Positions 6,566-12,972 of a stretch of DNA of 13,885 nucleotides are shown here, in pieces. The stretch is from Candidatus Kaiserbacteria bacterium. GTDB taxonomy: Bacteria; Patescibacteriota; Minisyncoccia; Phycocordibacterales; UBA918. The stretch covers positions 1-13,885 of the forward strand of contig SKHJ01000020.1 in assembly GCA_007116965.1 (NCBI GenBank), read 5' to 3'. Positions within the stretch are counted from its first letter, which is position 1. Every line of letters begins with the position of its first letter. A program made the position numbers and the translations under genes. A model generated the notes under the pieces. The model made no database searches. It worked only from the letters and a program-made list of their open reading frames with translations, and was not told the DNA's origin.

Positions 6566-8017
6566 CTATAGCTTTGAGTTGGCAGAGATGGCATCATACA
6601 CTGTTTCTGCCGGCGGCCGTCCATCGATACCAAGCAGAAAGTCGTACAAAGTACCATTCGTGCGAATACTATCACTATACACATCAACAAAGTGTTGTGT
6701 GGCTACCCCTTCCGAAAAAGCAATAACAGGGCCATACAAATTGGAATTGAAATACTCCTGCGTGGGTAAGAGACCATATGCACTTGGCATATTCCTGATG
6801 ACTTCACGAGCCACGTGAGCACTAATAACAAATCCCCCAAGCACATTCTGGTCGTAACCATGCAATAACGATCCGACTGCTTTTGGTGTACCTAGTTGGG
6901 GAGAAGCAACAAGAATCACTGCATCAATCAAATGATCAAGTTCACGCACTTCTAGCTCAGCCACCAGCGCTTTGGCCAACAAACCTCCATTTGAGTGAGC
7001 AACGATAGAAACTTGACCTGAAAATGAACTACTGGCTAACTCCTCTACAATTGGTATCAGGTACTGTCGTGTCGTCTTATACTGCGTACCTGAGCGTACA
7101 ATATCATCTACTGCATACCTCCAGTCATAAGCATAGGGCTGCCAAGCCGCTATTTTCTCCGTGGTAACCAGTTTGTCAAAATAACTTGCAATGTTTCCAT
7201 AGATTGATCCTACAAACAGCACCGAGTCGATGATATCGTCAGTGTAGACATCGTTGACGCTTTCACCCTCGGTTGTCATCGCCAGTCTTCTAACGTCGTT
7301 GTTGTTTAGTGGAGTCCACAATTGTCTCTCCGGGAACAATCCGCCAAGTGTATATAACCGACTGGCCTGAATTCCCGGCAGGAACAATACGCTCGAGGCG
7401 CCGGTTGGTTCCTCGGGCTGGTCTGGGTCCGGTTCTGCGAGCGTGACGGTAAAAGTTATGACGTGGCGAGTACCAGACCAGGTGAGAGCGTAGGCGGTTG
7501 GCAACAGTAACTGTTGCCAACGGGGTCGAGTATCGAGCATAAGCTGTATTTCCTGTTCTTCAAGCACCAAGCTGTACGTTCCGGTAGCAGCAAACGTGAG
7601 TTCAACCGGCGCCAACGGCGGCGGGACGACTTCGATGGCTGCTTGCTCATACCAATCATTTCCATCAAGGCGGTACAGATACGCTGTACTCATCGCCCCG
7701 CCGTGAGCTGAGTTAAGCGAAAACTCCGCGGTGGTTGGTAGCTCACTCACGAAAAGTTCTGTCCCAGCCCTAATGGTGGTAGTACCAAAAGCATAGACAA
7801 GCGCAGGATCATCGATTGATGCAGCCATAAATGGATCAGTACAGTCCGCTATCGGTGTCCGCTCACCACTACTCGCTACAATATCACCACAACCAGCACT
7901 GGCTGATAACGGCAGTATGAGTGCCAGCCCCAGCAACCATCCAAGCAACTGAGCTTGGTGGCGGGAATTTAGAAGTATGGAATTGTTGTCACACTCATGA
8001 CACACTTCCCTACGCAT
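6566..8017 (-). CDS. N-terminal fragment of secreted LCAT-like alpha/beta-hydrolase (frameshifted)
   Basis: Begins with a signal segment (about 22-41, LLGWLLGLALILPLSASA, cut near G42). The Cys at 43 lacks a good lipobox because Ser is at -3. A beta-rich region follows (about 45-195, with GTYSLVLEEQE), then a Pro/Asp linker (195-206) and the hydrolase core: FLPGIQASRLY (212-222), AYDWRYAVDD (296-305), the nucleophile elbow AHSNGG with Ser342, and ILVASPQLGTPKA. This is the lecithin:cholesterol acyltransferase-like lipase fold. The ORF ends at 6566 before the catalytic Asp and His, which lie in the -1 frame downstream. The frames can join only between 6593 and 6566. It is either an inactivated gene, a sequencing error, or an unusual recoding event. 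It is divergent from the TrpR-like gene (126-bp gap). Confidence 0.85.
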   Translation of the reverse strand: MRREVCHECDNNSILLNSRHQAQLLGWLLGLALILPLSASAGCGDIVASSGERTPIADCTDPFMAASIDDPALVYAFGTTTIRAGTELFVSELPTTAEFSLNSAHGGAMSTAYLYRLDGNDWYEQAAIEVVPPPLAPVELTFAATGTYSLVLEEQEIQLMLDTRPRWQQLLLPTAYALTWSGTRHVITFTVTLAEPDPDQPEEPTGASSVLFLPGIQASRLYTLGGLFPERQLWTPLNNNDVRRLAMTTEGESVNDVYTDDIIDSVLFVGSIYGNIASYFDKLVTTEKIAAWQPYAYDWRYAVDDIVRSGTQYKTTRQYLIPIVEELASSSFSGQVSIVAHSNGGLLAKALVAELEVRELDHLIDAVILVASPQLGTPKAVGSLLHGYDQNVLGGFVISAHVAREVIRNMPSAYGLLPTQEYFNSNLYGPVIAFSEGVATQHFVDVYSDSIRTNGTLYDFLLGIDGRPPAETVYDAISANSKL

Positions 8018-8114
8018 ACTGTGACCCTACCAAAACCAACCCTTGACTGCAAGTCAGTAATACCAACACCTCGATATGTGTGGACTAATTCGGACGACAG
8101 GTGTATTACTCGCT

Positions 8115-8123
8115 TGCTATGGT
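8115..8123 (+). promoter_or_regulatory. Possible extended -10 (TGCTATGGT) of the TrpR-like gene
   Basis: TGCTATGGT shares its first six bases with the TGCTATACT boxes elsewhere in the window. A weak -35 (ACGACA, 8094-8099) lies 18 bp upstream of TATGGT. It would leave a leader of about 13 nt without a Shine-Dalgarno site. Confidence 0.25.
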
Positions 8124-8143
8124 AAAAGTAAGTTCCAATACCT

Positions 8144-8548
8144 ATGCCAAACATCTCGAAGCGTAAACTTGATGAATATCAACTGGAATGTATCTTTACC
8201 CAGTGGTATCAGCACATTAGTGGTCTTGATGCAGATAATGCTAAATTATTTTTTAATGCCTTATTGGGGTCAGAGGAACAGATAATGTTGGCGAAACGTT
8301 TTGCCGCAATTGTGATGTTGATGCAGGGACGGAGTGGTTATCAGATCTGGAATGACCTTGACCTTAGTCCGTCAACCGTCGAAAATTTGAGGGAGAAATT
8401 TTTAGCCGGACACTACGAGGGAATTAAAATTGAAATGCAGAAACGCCAGGTCAAACTTAGTGATATTTTAGATGCCATAGATACCATTCTCTTGCTTGGC
8501 TTTCTGCCGGCGTATTCACACGTCCCTCGGCGGAAGATGAAAAAGTAG
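8144..8548 (+). CDS. TrpR/YerC-YecD family DNA-binding regulator
   Basis: 134 residues. The core (about 35-90) has the Trp-repressor-like fold pattern: FFNALLGSEEQIMLAKRFAAIVMLMQGRSGYQIWNDLDLSPSTVENLREKFLAGHYEGI. Its helix-turn-helix is about 63-83 (SGYQIWNDLDLSPSTVENLRE). The LGSEEQIMLAKRFAAI segment followed by S/G-Y-x-I and LSPSTV is typical of the YerC/YecD branch. A 25-residue lead helix and a basic C-terminus (PRRKMKK) flank it. Family knowledge: TrpR-fold proteins bind palindromic operators as dimers; the ligand of this branch is not established to my knowledge. It is the only plus-strand gene well supported here and stands directly before an array of GTTAAC-centred palindromes that could be its operators (inference). 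No Shine-Dalgarno site precedes the ATG. Confidence 0.88.
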   Translation: MPNISKRKLDEYQLECIFTQWYQHISGLDADNAKLFFNALLGSEEQIMLAKRFAAIVMLMQGRSGYQIWNDLDLSPSTVENLREKFLAGHYEGIKIEMQKRQVKLSDILDAIDTILLLGFLPAYSHVPRRKMKK

Positions 8549-8594
8549 TCGAAGGTTGTGAACCAATCCTTAAGCACGTTAGTTGCGGAAAACG

Positions 8595-8807
8595 TAGTAC
8601 GGTTAACCGTACTAAAGTGGTGGCGATGTGTGGTGTAATTTTCTCGAAGGTGGAGGGTGATGTAGTGGGTGGAGGTTTGGGGTTGAAGTTGGTGGTTTAA
8701 GTTGGTTGTTTTTAGTTCGGTTAACCGTACTATGGAAAATAAAAGTGTGGTGTAATTAGTTCGGTTAACCGTACTAAACTAAAGTATTGGCGCGGTGTGG
8801 TGTAATT
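8595..8807 (+). repeat. Palindrome/GT-box array, cluster 1 (3 units)
   Basis: Three 20-bp palindromes: 8595-8614 (TAGTACGGTTAACCGTACTA, perfect), 8713-8732 and 8757-8776 (TAGTTCGGTTAACCGTACTA, one symmetry mismatch). Each is followed by GTGTGGTGTAATT, at 8628-8640, 8745-8757 and 8795-8807, after 13, 12 and 18 nt. The last T of the second box is the first T of the third palindrome, so units 2 and 3 abut at 44-bp spacing. The DNA between is G/T-rich. The cluster starts 47 nt after the TrpR-like gene and no ORF is seen in it. Confidence 0.95.
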
Positions 8808-8927
8808 TTGAACCCGCACATACCCTGCCTTTCTGCTCCGGATACACTCTTTCCTCCTGCCTTGCATCATTTATATGATTGGTGTCCAGAGAGTGTGTGA
8901 ACCGTAGAATTACTTTCGTGGGGTCAC

Positions 8928-8955
8928 AAAAAAGGCGCCCAGTAAAAGTGGGCGC
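8928..8955 (-). terminator. Minus-strand Rho-independent terminator
   Basis: GCGCCCA (8935-8941) and TGGGCGC (8949-8955) form a 7-bp stem with loop gtaaaag. On the minus strand it is followed by C and six T (8933-8928). It faces the interval 8956-9591 and implies a minus-strand transcript ending here. Confidence 0.75.
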
Positions 8956-9591
8956 AAGGGGCAGCGGCGGCGGGCGTGGCCGCGGTGGTCAGGGAACCGA
9001 TAGGGGCCAGCAGTTGCTTGGCGCGTAGCAAGGCCGCCGCTGCTAGTGCTGATAGTAGCATAGTAGACGGATGCGTCAACTGTGCCGCTGGTTTCTTGTC
9101 AGCAGAAACGATGGAGCCCCGGCGCGTGCGCGCCGGGGCGAAGTACCTCCTTTCTCCTGGAGAGATAGAGATAGTGCCAGTCTGCCGCCCGTTGCGGGTG
9201 GGTGTGCTGGTACGGCGGCAAAGCCGACACCGGTGAACCGATCAGCAGTGGCGACGATGAGTGGTGGCGACCGACCGCGGCGGCAACCGTGGACTACGGG
9301 CTGGTCCAACGCACTGGTGAGGACGCGACCATCCGTCATTGGTGGCAGACAACAGGGCTGTCCTGCCAGTAGGCAAATAGATCAAGAAAAAGCGCCACGG
9401 GAAATAAAGAACGGTGAACGAAATAGCTTCACGGAGCAGTTTGGCCAAGATCATGGACAGCGTCCCCTTTTTTGTTTTGAACATTTACACCTCGATCTGG
9501 CGCAAGCCAATTGGTGCCTCTTTATGGTGCCTGATAATGCTTATTATTGTCAAGTCGGTAGTGGTGTGTTGGCGGGTTTGAGAAGTTGTGG
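8956..9591 (-). other. GC-rich hairpin-rich interval without a convincing gene (candidate structured RNA)
   Basis: Bounded by a minus-strand terminator (8928-8955) and a bidirectional one (9592-9635). It holds many complementary segments: 8961-8971 with 9033-9043 (11 bp), GTTTC/GAAAC near 9090-9110, an 11-bp GC hairpin at 9116-9139, TGCCGCC/GGCGGCA (9183-9189/9214-9220), and GGCAG/CTGCC near 9343-9367. Open frames on both strands (for example 9071-9616 plus, 9242-9484 and 9076-9339 minus) have atypical, Arg/Pro-rich translations. The minus ORF 9242-9484 does have GAGGT 4 nt before its ATG and a TTGACA at 9549-9554, but no -10 fits. I recognised no RNase P, tmRNA, 6S or SRP RNA signature. Confidence 0.4.
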
Positions 9592-9635
9592 CAAAGAAAA
9601 AACGGACAGACTATAGTCTGTCCGTTTTTTCTTTG
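9592..9635. terminator. Perfect 44-bp palindromic bidirectional terminator
   Basis: Arms 9592-9613 and 9614-9635 are exact complements centred on CTATAG, with ACGGACAGAC/GTCTGTCCGT in the GC part and A6/T6 runs outside. It lies 14 nt after the stop of the 9650-10168 gene and can also end plus-strand transcription. Confidence 0.92.
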
Positions 9636-9649
9636 GTGTTGGTAGCGCT

Positions 9650-10168
9650 CTAGGGTGTAAAGAAATCGGTACGGAACGGTTCTAGATACTCGTCGGGGAC
9701 GCGACCGCTGCTAACCTCGTCGCCAGCTATCAGTGTCAGCGGTATACTGTCGACCTGGAGAGCTAAACGCTCGGCCACGAAGTTTGGTTCCAGACGCACA
9801 ATAGAAATGAGGCGGAAGAAGCCTGGCGTGGCCTCGGGAAGATAGTACTCATTCCCCCGCACCGCGGCCTCACTCAAGACCAACGAGTGACTTTTTACAC
9901 CTGCCACGACAGCTCCTTCGGCGTCGACGAGAGAGTACTGCACGGCGGGTACATTCATAGTAGTGCCAGTTGGTAGCGCGAGCAGTGAGGTTCTTGCTTC
10001 TCGGTTGAGGAAGTTGAAGCGGTAGGTCACGGAGAAAAGCACGGTGTCATCGGTCAGACGCGTGACTGACTGATCGGTGACGGTAAAGGCCTGGACGCTC
10101 GCGGTGAAGCCGAGTGTGCCGACGGTAAGACAACCGATAAAAAATACGAGCGTGCGAAATGTGTACAT
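9650..10168 (-). CDS. Small secreted protein of unknown function
   Basis: 172 residues, not recognised. A clear Sec signal peptide (1-27: hydrophobic 7-23, cut after SVQA) is followed by a beta-strand-rich domain (TVTDQSVTRLTDDTVLFSVTYRFNFLN..., later SLVLSEAAVRGNEYYLPEATPGFFRLISIVRLEPN and ALQVDSIPLTLIAG). This suggests a small exported beta-sandwich, free or attached to the cell surface. The start is well supported: a promoter with -35 CTGACA, 17-bp spacer and -10 TATACT ends 8 nt before the ATG, giving a leaderless mRNA. The stop is followed by a perfect palindromic terminator, so this is a single-gene unit. Five GTTAAC palindromes lie 0.15-0.5 kb upstream and may control it (inference). 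Confidence 0.75.
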   Translation of the reverse strand: MYTFRTLVFFIGCLTVGTLGFTASVQAFTVTDQSVTRLTDDTVLFSVTYRFNFLNREARTSLLALPTGTTMNVPAVQYSLVDAEGAVVAGVKSHSLVLSEAAVRGNEYYLPEATPGFFRLISIVRLEPNFVAERLALQVDSIPLTLIAGDEVSSGRVPDEYLEPFRTDFFTP

Positions 10169-10176
10169 ACCGCCTA

Positions 10177-10205
10177 AGTATATAGCGTTTGCGTGTGGTT
10201 GTCAG
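10177..10205 (-). promoter_or_regulatory. sigma70-type promoter giving a leaderless mRNA
   Basis: CTGACA (10200-10205), 17-bp spacer, TATACT (10177-10182) on the minus strand. Each hexamer is one base from consensus. The -10 ends 8 nt before the ATG at 10168, so the predicted start site is at or within 1-2 nt of the A of ATG. Confidence 0.65.
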
Positions 10206-10444
10206 CTACTCCAGCCTAGACAGCCGCTAACATACCTCTGCGTAGTAATTGTCTCGCTACGGTCAATTGTGGCTGTAGGAAAATTACGTGGTGGGTTTGG
10301 GTTTTCCCTTTTTAATTAGTTCGGTTAACCGTACTAGGGGAAATAAAAGTGTGGTGTAGTTTTGGAGCGGTGGAGTGTTTTTAGTTCGGTTAACCGTACT
10401 AAAGGATTTTGGGGTGTGGTGTAATTTTTTCGAGAGTGGAGAGT

Positions 10445-10499
10445 GGTGTGGTGGGTGGAGGGTTGGAGTTGGAGGGTGGTGTGGTGGGTGGAGGGTTGG
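10445..10499 (+). repeat. GT-rich tandem duplication, 33-bp period
   Basis: The 22-mer beginning GGTGTGGTGGGTGG occurs at 10445-10466 and 10478-10499. Several GGG runs are close together (GGGTGGAGGG, twice, then TTGGG), so the plus strand could form a G-quadruplex with relaxed loops. Confidence 0.8.
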
Positions 10500-10511
10500 G
10501 TTTGAAGCGAC

Positions 10512-10677
10512 GGTTTAGGTTGGTGGTTATTAGTTCGGTTAACCGTACTAAAGTATTTTGAGGTGTGGTGTAGTTTTGCTGGTATCGGTTAGGTGTGGTG
10601 AGTGGAGGGTTGAGGTTTAGGTTGGTGGTTATTAGTTCGGTTAACCGTACTAAAGTATTTTGAGGTGTGGTGTAGTT
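10512..10677 (+). repeat. Perfect 64-bp direct repeat (10512-10575 and 10614-10677)
   Basis: The two copies are identical from GGTTTAGGTTGG through the palindrome and the GTGTGGTGTAGTT box, offset by 102 bp. The identity spans spacer as well as motif, which points to recent duplication. Confidence 0.9.
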
Positions 10678-10803
10678 AGTTCGGTTAACCGTACTAGTGA
10701 GGTGGTTGGGTGTGGTGTAGTTTTAATGTTGCTGTTTCTGGTGAATGTACGGTTGGTGTTTTGGTGGGGGTTTTGGGGCGAGAAAAAGAGGTTTGAGGTA
10801 ACG

Positions 10804-10839
10804 AAAAAAGCGGAAATACTATAGTATTTCCGCTTTTTT
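10804..10839. terminator. Perfect palindromic bidirectional terminator
   Basis: A 36-bp exact palindrome: AAAAAAGCGGAAATACTA and its complement, centred on CTATAG, the same centre as the 9592-9635 terminator. It separates the surface-protein gene from the repeat array. Confidence 0.88.
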
Positions 10840-10861
10840 GCCTACCGGCAGGGGGTGTTGG

Positions 10862-10890
10862 CAGATACACAAGTCTGACTTGTGTATCTG
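10862..10890. other. 13-bp hairpin between two terminators
   Basis: CAGATACACAAGT (10862-10874) pairs exactly with ACTTGTGTATCTG (10878-10890) across the 3-nt loop CTG. There is no T-tract. On the minus-strand transcript it follows the first terminator and may stabilise the 3' end or act as a processing signal. Confidence 0.6.
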
Positions 10891-10916
10891 AGAGAGGAGT
10901 GGTGGGGACAAATACG

Positions 10917-10946
10917 AAAAACCCCGCGCCTAGGCGCGGGGTTTTT
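10917..10946. terminator. Strong terminator after the surface-protein gene
   Basis: A 30-bp perfect palindrome: AAAAACCCCGCGCC, centre TA, then GGCGCGGGGTTTTT. It lies 46 nt after the stop at 10993 and is the first terminator met by minus-strand transcripts. Confidence 0.93.
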
Positions 10947-10992
10947 CTACTCATTCACCGATCAAATGATGGGTGAAATCATTAACGAGCTA

Positions 10993-12972
10993 CTATTGGC
11001 CTTCGCTAATGAAGAGTGGAGCTGACCGGAACTCTGGAGTACCCATTCGTACCGGTGAACTACCAGCTTGAGTCGTACCAGCTGTGTTGGTGAAGTACTG
11101 TAGCTCTTCGAGAATGACTCGAATCGTTCGAGCTGGGTCTACATCAGTGACAAACACGGTAGCAGTGAAGCTGCGTGTTTGACCAGACGATACCCGGTAG
11201 GTGTCACCACCACCTGCTGAAGCAGCGTTGCTTGAACTAAGGGTAACACTGCTGATGTCAGCAGAACCAGCCGTACTTGAGGTTGTAGCAACGACGATCT
11301 GAGTTCCTAAGGTTGGTTCCTGAGGAACGTAGAAGGTGTCACCATACGCGGTCAGGTCGAAGCGGAAGGTAAAGCGACCAACTTCGTCGTCGCTACCTTG
11401 TGTTTCCTCTTCAACACTTACAAACTCGGCTACAAGACCCTTGGTAAGGATACGATGTTCCTCATCAACGTTTAGAGTCTCTGTGTGTGGCTCGAAGTTT
11501 CTATTCTCCGAAGCAACGGTCACCTCGCCGACAGTGAAGTCAGCTGGGAGCTTGTCTTCGTAGTTGTCAGCGCGGTTGAAGTCGATCTCGACGCGGAACT
11601 CACGAATGTCGTCGCGGCTGATCATGTAATCAACGCGATCGAACTCAACTGTGGTTGACGTACCGTTACCTGATACTGCCTGGGTATCAAGCAAGGTGTT
11701 GCCTGTGTAGAGGCGAGCACGGTTGATAACTGAACCGATAGTGGTAGTACCAGTGTCGGCAGATAGCTCTACCCAGAACTCCTTGACCTCCATATCGCTG
11801 TCGCGAGCTTCCAGGTCAACATTGAGAACAGTCACACCGTTGGTGCGTGAACTCTCGTTGAGGAGGATAGTAGCGCTTTCTGGTGAATTGTCAGCGATGG
11901 TAGCGCGGATCTCACCGTCACTAAAGGCGTCGAAGAAGCTGACTGCAGCATCAGTTTCTACACCACCAGTTTCTGAGAAGCCAGCACCATCAACGAATCG
12001 CATGTGGGTCTCAGAAGTTGAGACGGTAACAGTCTGTGCTTCACGATTACCAGCCATTGAGCCACGGACGACGAGCTCGAGAGCTACGTCAACCATCTCG
12101 TCCTCACGGATAACCAGGTCAAGACCTGAGAAGCGAGCGCGGTAGTTGATACCGGTGGTGTTGGTGAAAGCACCAGAACCACTCAGTGAAGCAACTTCTA
12201 CGCCGTCAACCAAGAGGTTAACCTCATCGAAGAACAACCATGGTCGGTTGTTAAAGACGAAATCAACGCGATTGACTGATACGTCAGAGTCAACTGCTTC
12301 TACTTCAAACTCTAAGACAGTCTCGCTGTCACCAAGGTCGATAGTAACACCTCCGTCAAGCAAGGTCTGAACAACGATGTCACCTTCACCACCCATCAGT
12401 GGACTTGGTGCAGTTGGAGCGTCGACATCATCCTCTTCTTCCATCTCGTCCTCATCCTCTGGCTCTGGCATTACTGGGGCTGTCGCACAAAGCTCGTTGG
12501 CCTTAGCGCGAGTAGCTGGACCAAAGAAACCAGTTGGGTTCTGTAGACCACTTGGGGTCAGAACTTCTGCTCGGTACATTACTTGCATTGCTGAAACAGC
12601 AGCTGCAGTAGCTGGACCGAAGAAGTCTGTCTCCATTCCAGCTGAACCTGGTTGTCCTGCTGGGGCAACTCGGTGATCTGGATTAGAGTTTAGTAATTGT
12701 TGTAGACGCATAACGTCTTCGCCTCGGTCACCTTGACCAAGGTTGCGAGTCCAAGTGTATGGACATGCGCCAGCAGCACCATGTGATGGTACTGTTCCTT
12801 CCTGACCAACTTGGCCTTGAAGTGAGCTGATCTGCGCGAGCAGATCGTTGATCATAGCTTGGAGTTCTTCTACGGTCTGTGCCTGTGCAGGCGTGAACAT
12901 AGTGAACACCATTGCCACTGCTACGAACGCCACAGCGAACTTAGCAGCAATAGTATTTTTAACTTCAGTCAT
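10993..12972 (-). CDS. Secreted S-layer-like surface protein with peptidoglycan-binding module
   Basis: 659 residues. A Sec signal peptide (1-31, cut after AQA) is followed by a short coiled coil (33-54, VEELQAMINDLLAQISSLQGQVGQ). Next comes a peptidoglycan-binding-1-like region (about 75-162: LGQGDRGEDVMRLQQLLN..., two FFGPAT repeats at 118-122 and 150-154), a highly acidic linker (168-186), then about 470 residues of beta-rich, Thr/Ser/Val/Asp-rich sequence with almost no Cys. This is the architecture of abundant cell-wall-bound surface or S-layer proteins in Patescibacteria. Wall attachment through the PG-binding module is inferred. Heavy expression is suggested by repetitive codon use, stacked terminators and a long structured upstream region shared with rplJ. 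The ATG lacks a Shine-Dalgarno site (AAATTACAGTTT-ATG). Confidence 0.85.
   Translation of the reverse strand: MTEVKNTIAAKFAVAFVAVAMVFTMFTPAQAQTVEELQAMINDLLAQISSLQGQVGQEGTVPSHGAAGACPYTWTRNLGQGDRGEDVMRLQQLLNSNPDHRVAPAGQPGSAGMETDFFGPATAAAVSAMQVMYRAEVLTPSGLQNPTGFFGPATRAKANELCATAPVMPEPEDEDEMEEEDDVDAPTAPSPLMGGEGDIVVQTLLDGGVTIDLGDSETVLEFEVEAVDSDVSVNRVDFVFNNRPWLFFDEVNLLVDGVEVASLSGSGAFTNTTGINYRARFSGLDLVIREDEMVDVALELVVRGSMAGNREAQTVTVSTSETHMRFVDGAGFSETGGVETDAAVSFFDAFSDGEIRATIADNSPESATILLNESSRTNGVTVLNVDLEARDSDMEVKEFWVELSADTGTTTIGSVINRARLYTGNTLLDTQAVSGNGTSTTVEFDRVDYMISRDDIREFRVEIDFNRADNYEDKLPADFTVGEVTVASENRNFEPHTETLNVDEEHRILTKGLVAEFVSVEEETQGSDDEVGRFTFRFDLTAYGDTFYVPQEPTLGTQIVVATTSSTAGSADISSVTLSSSNAASAGGGDTYRVSSGQTRSFTATVFVTDVDPARTIRVILEELQYFTNTAGTTQAGSSPVRMGTPEFRSAPLFISEGQ

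Larger units (their letters stand above)
10317..10722 (+). repeat. Palindrome/GT-box array, cluster 2 (5 units)
   Basis: Five identical 20-bp near-palindromes TAGTTCGGTTAACCGTACTA at 10317-10336, 10382-10401, 10531-10550, 10633-10652 and 10677-10696. Each is followed by GTGTGGTGTARTT, at 10349-10361, 10414-10426, 10563-10575, 10665-10677 and 10710-10722. The gaps are 12, 12, 12, 12 and 13 nt. All have the same orientation as cluster 1. Units 4 and 5 abut at 44-bp spacing and share one T, as in cluster 1. From 10402 to 10530 only three of 129 bases are C. No gene is seen. Confidence 0.95.

Noticed and set aside
6566..6593. Programmed -1 frameshift in the hydrolase gene
   Set aside because: No X-XXY-YYZ slippery heptamer is present in the overlap window (nearest is C-TCA-AAG), so an indel or small duplication is more likely.
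7889..7897. Lipoprotein cleavage at Cys43 of the LCAT-like protein
   Set aside because: The -3 position is Ser rather than Leu/Val/Ile, so ordinary signal peptidase I cleavage near Gly42 is more likely.
8924..9061. 45-aa Ala/Leu-rich minus-strand ORF
   Set aside because: It runs through the terminator hairpin and T-tract and has no initiation signal. Its composition follows the GC-rich stem sequences.
9242..9484. 80-aa minus-strand ORF with GAGGT before its ATG
   Set aside because: The N-terminal 45 residues look membrane-like but the rest is Arg/Pro/His-rich. The TTGACA at 9549-9554 lacks a -10 at proper spacing. Not enough to call a gene.
9071..9616. 181-aa plus-strand ORF between the repeat clusters
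   Set aside because: Arg/Pro/Gly-rich translation with no domain, running into the palindromic terminator. The open frame is explained by high GC.
8595..10722. CRISPR array
   Set aside because: The repeats are palindromic 20-mers at irregular spacing (44 to 149 bp within clusters), the intervening DNA is low-complexity G/T and partly repeated, and no cas gene is present.
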